Part shown: in pieces, positions 28,990-34,437 of the stretch
Layout of the letters: every line of letters starts with the position of its first letter
How positions within the stretch are numbered: the first letter of the stretch is position 1
From: Bacteroidota bacterium
GTDB lineage: Bacteria > Bacteroidota > Bacteroidia > Chitinophagales > LD1
Reading direction: 5' to 3'
DNA: 34,437 nt
NCBI GenBank assembly: GCA_947461105.1
Contig: CANHIG010000012.1
Location: forward strand, 1 to 34,437
Notes under the pieces: model-generated
Told to the model about the DNA's origin: nothing
Seen by the model: the letters and a program-made list of their open reading frames with translations, nothing else
Databases searched by the model: none
Translations under genes and position numbers: made by a program

Positions 28990-29556
28990 ATGAGTCAGGA
29001 AGAAAACCCAATTGAAAATAACGAAAACGAAAAGCTGTCTCAGGAACAAACAGATGAGCTGCTGCGTGATATAGAGCAAGCTACCACAGATCAAAGGGAT
29101 CAGCAAATCGCAGAACTCAAAGCACAAATTGATGAGCAAAAAGACAAGTATCTCAGACTTTTTGCGGACTTCGATAATTTCAAAAAAAGAACCGCAAAGG
29201 AACGTTTAGAGCTATTTCAGACAGCAGGCAAGGAAATTATTCTGTCACTTTTGCCTGTTTTAGATGATTTCGAACGCGCATCCAAAGCCACTGAAAATAT
29301 GACAGACATCAATGCAGCAAGAGAAGGAATGAGTTTAATTCACAACAAACTGCTAAGCAATCTGCAACAAAAAGGACTGAAAAGCTTTGATGCTATTGGT
29401 ACAGAATTTAATGTGGAATTGCATGAGGCTGTTACTGAGATTTCCGCTCCAAATCCCGAGCTGGAAGGGAAAGTAGTAGATGAATTAGAAAAAGGATATT
29501 ACTTAAACGATAAAATTATCCGCTTCGCAAAAGTGGTTGTAGGAAAAAAATCATAA
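28990..29556 (+). CDS. grpE: Nucleotide exchange factor GrpE
   Basis: 'YLRLFADFDNFKKRTAKERLELFQTAGKEIILSLLPVLDDFERA', 'NVELHEAVTEI'; followed by dnaJ. Confidence 0.95.
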   Translation: MSQEENPIENNENEKLSQEQTDELLRDIEQATTDQRDQQIAELKAQIDEQKDKYLRLFADFDNFKKRTAKERLELFQTAGKEIILSLLPVLDDFERASKATENMTDINAAREGMSLIHNKLLSNLQQKGLKSFDAIGTEFNVELHEAVTEISAPNPELEGKVVDELEKGYYLNDKIIRFAKVVVGKKS

Positions 29557-29578
29557 GCCCAAAGCAGAAAGATAAATT

Positions 29579-30751
29579 ATGGCAAAGAGAGATTATTATG
29601 AGATACTGGAGGTGGCTAAAACTGCTTCAGCTGATGAAATAAAGAAAGCATACCGAAAAGTGGCACTCAAGTATCACCCCGACAGAAATCAGGGCGATAA
29701 AGCAGCGGAAGAAAAATTTAAAGAGGCCGCGGAGGCCTATGAAGTGCTAAGCGATCCTGATAAAAAAGCGCGCTACGATCAATACGGTCATGCAGCGGCT
29801 GATATGGGAGGCTTTGGTGGTGGCGGACAGCATGCAAATATGGAAGATATATTCCGCAACTTTGGCGATATATTTGGTGGCGGAGGCGGTGGTGGATTCG
29901 AAGATTTCTTTGGAGGTGGCGGACGCTCAAATGGTGGTAGAAGAACAAGAGGAAGAAAAGGAGCAAGCCTGCGAATCAAAGTAAAATTAGATTTGAGAGA
30001 AGTGGTGAATGGCGCTTCGAAAACGATTAAAGTAAAAAAGCAAGTAAAATGTGGCACCTGCGATGGTTCAGGCGCTAAGGATAAAAGTTCAGTAGGACGC
30101 TGTTCGCATTGCGGAGGATCTGGCGTTGTCAGAAAAGTGACCAACACTTTTCTAGGGCAAATGCAAACACAATCTACCTGTCCTTATTGCAATGGTTCGG
30201 GAGAAACAATCACCAAAAAATGTACTACCTGCAATGGTATCGGTACACAGTACGGAGAGGAAACGCTGAATATTGATATACCTGCAGGTTTGCAGGACGG
30301 CATGCAGTTGTCAGTTTCAGGCAAAGGAAATGCAGGAGAACAAGGCGGACCAAATGGCGATTTAATCATTCTGATTGAAGTAGAAAAAAATGCTGAATTA
30401 GATATAGAAGGGCAAAATGTAGTCTATCATCTGTTCCTCAACTTTGCAGATGCTATTACAGGTTGCAATGTAGAGGTGCCAACTATAGAGGGCAAGGCAA
30501 AAATAAAAGTAGCCCCTGGTACACAGGCAGGAAAAATTCTTCGCCTTAGTGGTAAAGGACTTCCTTCGGTAAATAGCTATGGCAAAGGCGATCAGCTGAT
30601 TATTGTAAATATTTATACGCCACAAAATCTCTCGGCCGAGGAGAAAAAAATAATTGAACAGCTCCGAGAATCACCCAATTTCAAACCTAAAGCAGGACTG
30701 AAAACAGAGCGTGGTTTCTTTGATAAAATGAAAGACATATTTAACGATTAG
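29579..30751 (+). CDS. dnaJ: Molecular chaperone DnaJ
   Basis: J domain '[33 protein letters not shown]', G/F-rich region, four CxxCxGxG zinc-binding repeats. Confidence 0.97.
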   Translation: MAKRDYYEILEVAKTASADEIKKAYRKVALKYHPDRNQGDKAAEEKFKEAAEAYEVLSDPDKKARYDQYGHAAADMGGFGGGGQHANMEDIFRNFGDIFGGGGGGGFEDFFGGGGRSNGGRRTRGRKGASLRIKVKLDLREVVNGASKTIKVKKQVKCGTCDGSGAKDKSSVGRCSHCGGSGVVRKVTNTFLGQMQTQSTCPYCNGSGETITKKCTTCNGIGTQYGEETLNIDIPAGLQDGMQLSVSGKGNAGEQGGPNGDLIILIEVEKNAELDIEGQNVVYHLFLNFADAITGCNVEVPTIEGKAKIKVAPGTQAGKILRLSGKGLPSVNSYGKGDQLIIVNIYTPQNLSAEEKKIIEQLRESPNFKPKAGLKTERGFFDKMKDIFND

Positions 30752-30821
30752 ACTGCTCCAAAGCAAAATACGGACTAAAGTTTTTCCATATATTATTTAT
30801 CTTCGGGGAAAAGATTCATCA

Positions 30822-31412
30822 ATGAAGAAGATTGCTTCACTAGCGCTACTCATCACTATCTTTCATTTTTTAAATGCCTCCGAAAGAATGGTTTTCGATA
30901 TGTATCTAATGGGTACAAATATCGGGCAAATCTCTGTGTCGCATGAAAAACTGGAAGATGGCAGCGATCGCTATTTTCTTACTTCAAGGGCAAAAGCAAA
31001 AGTGATGTGGATAGAGCGCAATCAAAAAACTTCATACGAAATCGTTTACAAAAACAATATGCTTGTTAGATCATCCTACTCATATATAGAAAATACAGGC
31101 AACAATGTGATTTGTGATATAACATTTGATGGCACAAAATATCAGGTAAAGCGCAACGGAAAACTTTTTTCAATATCAGAAAAACCAACGCATTCAATAA
31201 TCACAGTATATTTCAGTGAACCGCAAAATCTAAAGAAAGTATTCTACGAACCTGATGCTGTATTTGCAGAATTGAAAGCTACAGAGCCGCATACCTATGA
31301 GTTTAAAAGCCCTGATGGCACAAAGAATGTATACTTCTATCAAAACGGTAAACTATCGGGCATGGAGTTTCATCAATCCCTTTTTGTGGTAAAAGTGAAA
31401 CGTGTTCAATAA
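30822..31412 (+). CDS. Exported conserved hypothetical protein (DUF6134/DUF3108-like)
   Basis: Signal peptide 'MKKIASLALLITIFHFLNA', then a beta-rich domain 'MVFDMYLMGTNIGQISVSHEKL'. Confidence 0.6.
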   Translation: MKKIASLALLITIFHFLNASERMVFDMYLMGTNIGQISVSHEKLEDGSDRYFLTSRAKAKVMWIERNQKTSYEIVYKNNMLVRSSYSYIENTGNNVICDITFDGTKYQVKRNGKLFSISEKPTHSIITVYFSEPQNLKKVFYEPDAVFAELKATEPHTYEFKSPDGTKNVYFYQNGKLSGMEFHQSLFVVKVKRVQ

Positions 31413-31459
31413 TTCACTTAATTTCCCAACCATTCTCTCTTTAGTTTATAAATTTGGAA

Positions 31460-32356
31460 ATGGCCTTTTTAGAAATCAATAACGTATCGAAAAAGTTTGG
31501 CGATTACGAGGCAAACAATAATATATCACTATCCATAGAACGCGGAAAGGTATTTGGACTACTTGGTCCAAATGGTGCCGGGAAGACTACTCTGATAAGA
31601 ATTATTACGCGAATTCTGATGCCTGACAGTGGTGAAATATTTTTCAATGGCAAAAGGCATCAGGATGCTTTTACTGAGCAAATCGGATATATGCCTGAAG
31701 AACGAGGGCTATATAAAAACATGACCATTTACGACCAGCTGCTGTATCTAGCTCGCCTCAAAGGAATGAAATCCTCAGAAGCTTCCACCACAGTGAACAG
31801 CTGGATTAGAAAATTTGAAATCGAAAGCTGGAAAACAAAAAAAATAGATGAGCTGTCTAAAGGTATGAGCCAGAAAGTGCAGTTCATAGCTACCATTTTA
31901 CATAATCCTGAATTAATCATTCTTGATGAACCTTTCTCCGGTCTGGATCCTATCAACAGCAAACTGATAGAAGATGAAATTTTTCAGCTTGCCAAAGCAG
32001 GCAAAACAATTATATTTTCTACACACCGTATGGAGCAAGTAGAGCAAATATGCAATGACATTGCACTGATAAATAAAGGCAAAAATATATTATCGGGCAA
32101 CGTGACAGAGCTTCGAAATAATTTCAAAAAGAATCTATTTGAATTGCACTTTTCCGGTGATACAGTGCCGCAAAGTTGCGATGCTTTTTCAGTAATCAGA
32201 CATAGTGGAAATGAGGCAGTATTGAGTTCATCACTGCTGCCAAATCAAATCATAAAATCCATATTGGAACAGCATGTTGCGCTCAATTCATTCAAGGAGC
32301 TATTGCCAAGTATTCAGGAAATATTTATTGAACAGGTAAATGCGGCAAATGCGTAA
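31460..32356 (+). CDS. ABC transporter ATP-binding protein (NatA-like)
   Basis: Walker A 'GPNGAGKTTLIRI', 'LSKGMSQKVQF', Walker B 'LIILDEPFSGLDP'. Start likely MAFLEINNV. Confidence 0.93.
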   Translation: MAFLEINNVSKKFGDYEANNNISLSIERGKVFGLLGPNGAGKTTLIRIITRILMPDSGEIFFNGKRHQDAFTEQIGYMPEERGLYKNMTIYDQLLYLARLKGMKSSEASTTVNSWIRKFEIESWKTKKIDELSKGMSQKVQFIATILHNPELIILDEPFSGLDPINSKLIEDEIFQLAKAGKTIIFSTHRMEQVEQICNDIALINKGKNILSGNVTELRNNFKKNLFELHFSGDTVPQSCDAFSVIRHSGNEAVLSSSLLPNQIIKSILEQHVALNSFKELLPSIQEIFIEQVNAANA

Positions 32357-33659
32357 AACACTTTTTATAATACAACGTGAATATCTGACCAGAGTAAAGA
32401 CAAAATCTTTTTTGCTCACTACTATTGGCGCTCCGCTTCTATTCCTGATTTTACCATTTGCACTAATATTGATTTCAGAATATGCCGATAAGTCTGTTAC
32501 TAATATTTTAGTAGAAGACAAAAGCAGTTTGTTTGATGATGTAGTTTTCCCTGATAAAGAAGATGGAAGCATCTATTTCATCAAAGAAAAGCTCAATATT
32601 TCTGCTGATAGTGCAATAAATTCAGGAGTTTACGATGCAGCAGTCCTTATACCCAAAGACTTTGATCTGATACACACTGGACGCTCCCCTATTCGTTTTA
32701 TTTCTAAGAAGAGAATCGGAATTACAGACAGAATTCATATTAAGGATGAAATTTCGAAAGCAGTAAGCAATAAAGTAATGCAACAATTTATTGAAGACTC
32801 TTTATTAGCAGATATTCAGAAAACAGTTCCCATAAATTTTGAACGAATTGGAAGCGGAGATGATAAAAGTTCTTTCATCACAATAGCCTCAGCTATTGGC
32901 TACGGCATTGGATTTTTGATTTACATGACCATTACAATCTATGGCAGTATGATTATGAGAGGCGTGATGGAAGAAAAGAATAACAGAATTATGGAGGTGC
33001 TTATCTCCAGCGTGAAGCCCTGGCAGTTGATGATTGGAAAGATATTTGGCATTGGTGCTGTTGGACTTACGCAGTTTATAATCTGGGGATTCATTTTAGT
33101 GATTGGGAATTTAGTGCTCATGCCAATTTTGGGAGTGACAATGGCGGGAGGAATGGCAGAACCACAGATAATTAATGCGTCTCAGTCCTCAGTAGATGTA
33201 TCTGAAATTCAGCAAATATTAAATGGATTGAAAGACATCAATTTTTCATCTATCGGTCTTGGGTTTGCATTTTATTTCACCGCAGGATTTTTTCTGTACG
33301 GCAGTTTGTTTGCGGCAATAGGAGCTGCCGGCAGCGATGAAACAAATGCTCAGTCCCTTATTATTCCTATTATGATGCCCATAGTAATTTCATTTTTTGT
33401 ATTAATCACTGCCCTTGGAAACCCTGATGGAAAGCTGGCTTTCTGGGGAAGCATTATTCCGTTTTCATCGCCCATTATTATGCCGGCACTGATGGCTTTC
33501 GATATTCCGGGATGGCAAATTGCGTTGTCAGTTGTTCTGATGATAATTACAATTTTCTTCATTGCAGCCATTGCAGCCAAAATATACAGAACAGGCATTT
33601 TGATGTATGGGAAAAAAGTAACTTTGGCAGAAATAGGGAAGTGGATTTTGAAAAAATAA
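32340..33659 (+). CDS. ABC transporter permease (NatB-like ABC-2 type)
   Basis: 'LFIIQREYLTRVKTKSFLLTTIGAPLL', 'MIMRGVMEEKNNRIMEVLISSVKPWQLMIGKIFGIGAVGLTQF'; overlaps the upstream ATPase gene. Confidence 0.92.
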   Translation: MRQMRKTLFIIQREYLTRVKTKSFLLTTIGAPLLFLILPFALILISEYADKSVTNILVEDKSSLFDDVVFPDKEDGSIYFIKEKLNISADSAINSGVYDAAVLIPKDFDLIHTGRSPIRFISKKRIGITDRIHIKDEISKAVSNKVMQQFIEDSLLADIQKTVPINFERIGSGDDKSSFITIASAIGYGIGFLIYMTITIYGSMIMRGVMEEKNNRIMEVLISSVKPWQLMIGKIFGIGAVGLTQFIIWGFILVIGNLVLMPILGVTMAGGMAEPQIINASQSSVDVSEIQQILNGLKDINFSSIGLGFAFYFTAGFFLYGSLFAAIGAAGSDETNAQSLIIPIMMPIVISFFVLITALGNPDGKLAFWGSIIPFSSPIIMPALMAFDIPGWQIALSVVLMIITIFFIAAIAAKIYRTGILMYGKKVTLAEIGKWILKK

Positions 33660-33727
33660 AATCATTATTTTATAGTATTATTTACTTATTTATATTTAAT
33701 CAAACTTAATCATCACAATAGCACTTT

Positions 33728-34437
33728 ATGAAAGGTATCATTTTAGCAGGCGGCTCAGGTACGAGACTCTATCCGATTACTTATGCGATTAGCAAACAAA
33801 TAATGCCTATATACGATAAGCCGATGATTTATTATCCGCTATCAGTACTTATGAAAGCCGGCATCAATGAAATATTAATCATTTCCACTCCGGCTGACTT
33901 GCCCAACTTTGAAAGACTACTTGGCAATGGCGAAAAATACGGCTGCAAGTTTTCATATAAAGTTCAGGAAGTTCCCAATGGACTTGCTCAGGCTTTTGTA
34001 TTGGGAGAAGAATTCATTGGAAAAGATAAAGTCGCACTCATACTTGGCGATAATATTTTCTATGGTACCGGTCTGGAACAATTGCTTCAGGCTAACAACA
34101 ACCCTGAGGGTGGCGTTGTATATGCATATCACGTTTCTGACCCGGAGCGATATGGCGTAGTTGAATTTGATGAAAGCGGTAAGGCTATTTCCATCGAAGA
34201 AAAACCAAATCAACCTAAATCGAACTATGCAGTTCCAGGTCTTTATTTCTATGACAATACTGTGGTTGAAATTGCAAAGCAATTGAAACCAAGCCCCCGA
34301 GGTGAATATGAAATTACAGATGTAAATAAAGAGTATCTGAAAAATGGTAAACTCAAAGTAGGAATTTTAGACAGAGGAACTGCCTGGCTTGACACAGGCA
34401 CTTTTGATTCGCTGATGCAGGCTTCTCAATTTGTGCA
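33728..34437 (+). CDS. rfbA: Glucose-1-phosphate thymidylyltransferase (3' end truncated by the window edge)
   Basis: Manual translation from atg at 33728: [53 protein letters not shown]...LGDNIFYG...YGVVEFDE...[21 protein letters not shown]. Not in the ORF track because there is no stop in the window. Confidence 0.95.
   Translation, partial: MKGIILAGGSGTRLYPITYAISKQIMPIYDKPMIYYPLSVLMKAGINEILIISTPADLPNFERLLGNGEKYGCKFSYKVQEVPNGLAQAFVLGEEFIGKDKVALILGDNIFYGTGLEQLLQANNNPEGGVVYAYHVSDPERYGVVEFDESGKAISIEEKPNQPKSNYAVPGLYFYDNTVVEIAKQLKPSPRGEYEITDVNKEYLKNGKLKVGILDRGTAWLDTGTFDSLMQASQFV

Noticed and set aside
29718-30147. Minus-strand Pro- and His-rich ORFs opposite dnaJ
   Set aside because: Antisense translation of the Gly-rich G/F region of dnaJ; no independent coding support.
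1-34437. CRISPR arrays, tRNA/rRNA genes, insertion sequences, phage genes or defence systems
   Set aside because: None recognised by eye on either strand. The gene content is ordinary chromosomal; a covariance-model search for RNAs was not possible.

Overview
This is a chromosomal window from a member of the Bacteroidota. The basis is T9SS-type sorting-domain sequence, TTTG/TAnnTTTG-like promoters, and GlmU-like and OmpH-like family members. Most of it is housekeeping: apt, a GDP-heptose gene set (gmhA-hddC-gmhB), an SDR oxidoreductase, sdaA, cysE-cysK, amt, mutS, a TrmH-family methyltransferase, an S33 peptidase, clpB, an OmpH/Skp-like gene, a 1589-aa exported protein, prmA, tpiA, a GlmU-like gene, rluF-like, an NRAMP-like gene, an MFS gene, grpE-dnaJ, a NatAB-like ABC exporter, and a truncated rfbA at the right edge. 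The standout is the cysE-cysK leader at about 5976-6156. A 21-codon ORF absent from the supplied ORF track (6011-6076, MITSSSCLSCFCCCSDSGRAL*) has 5 Cys codons, three of them consecutive. Its last codons form one arm of an 8-bp helix (6065-6072 with 6103-6110). That helix is mutually exclusive with an intrinsic terminator (6107-6126 plus a T tract) lying only about 24 nt before the cysE start. This is the architecture of a cysteine-responsive transcription attenuator, possibly expressed from a leaderless start. A second feature missing from the ORF track is a short lipoprotein/T9SS-sorting-domain gene on the minus strand (24887-25282), interrupted by one in-frame TAG. All functional calls come from reading sequence and motifs; no database search or folding computation was run.
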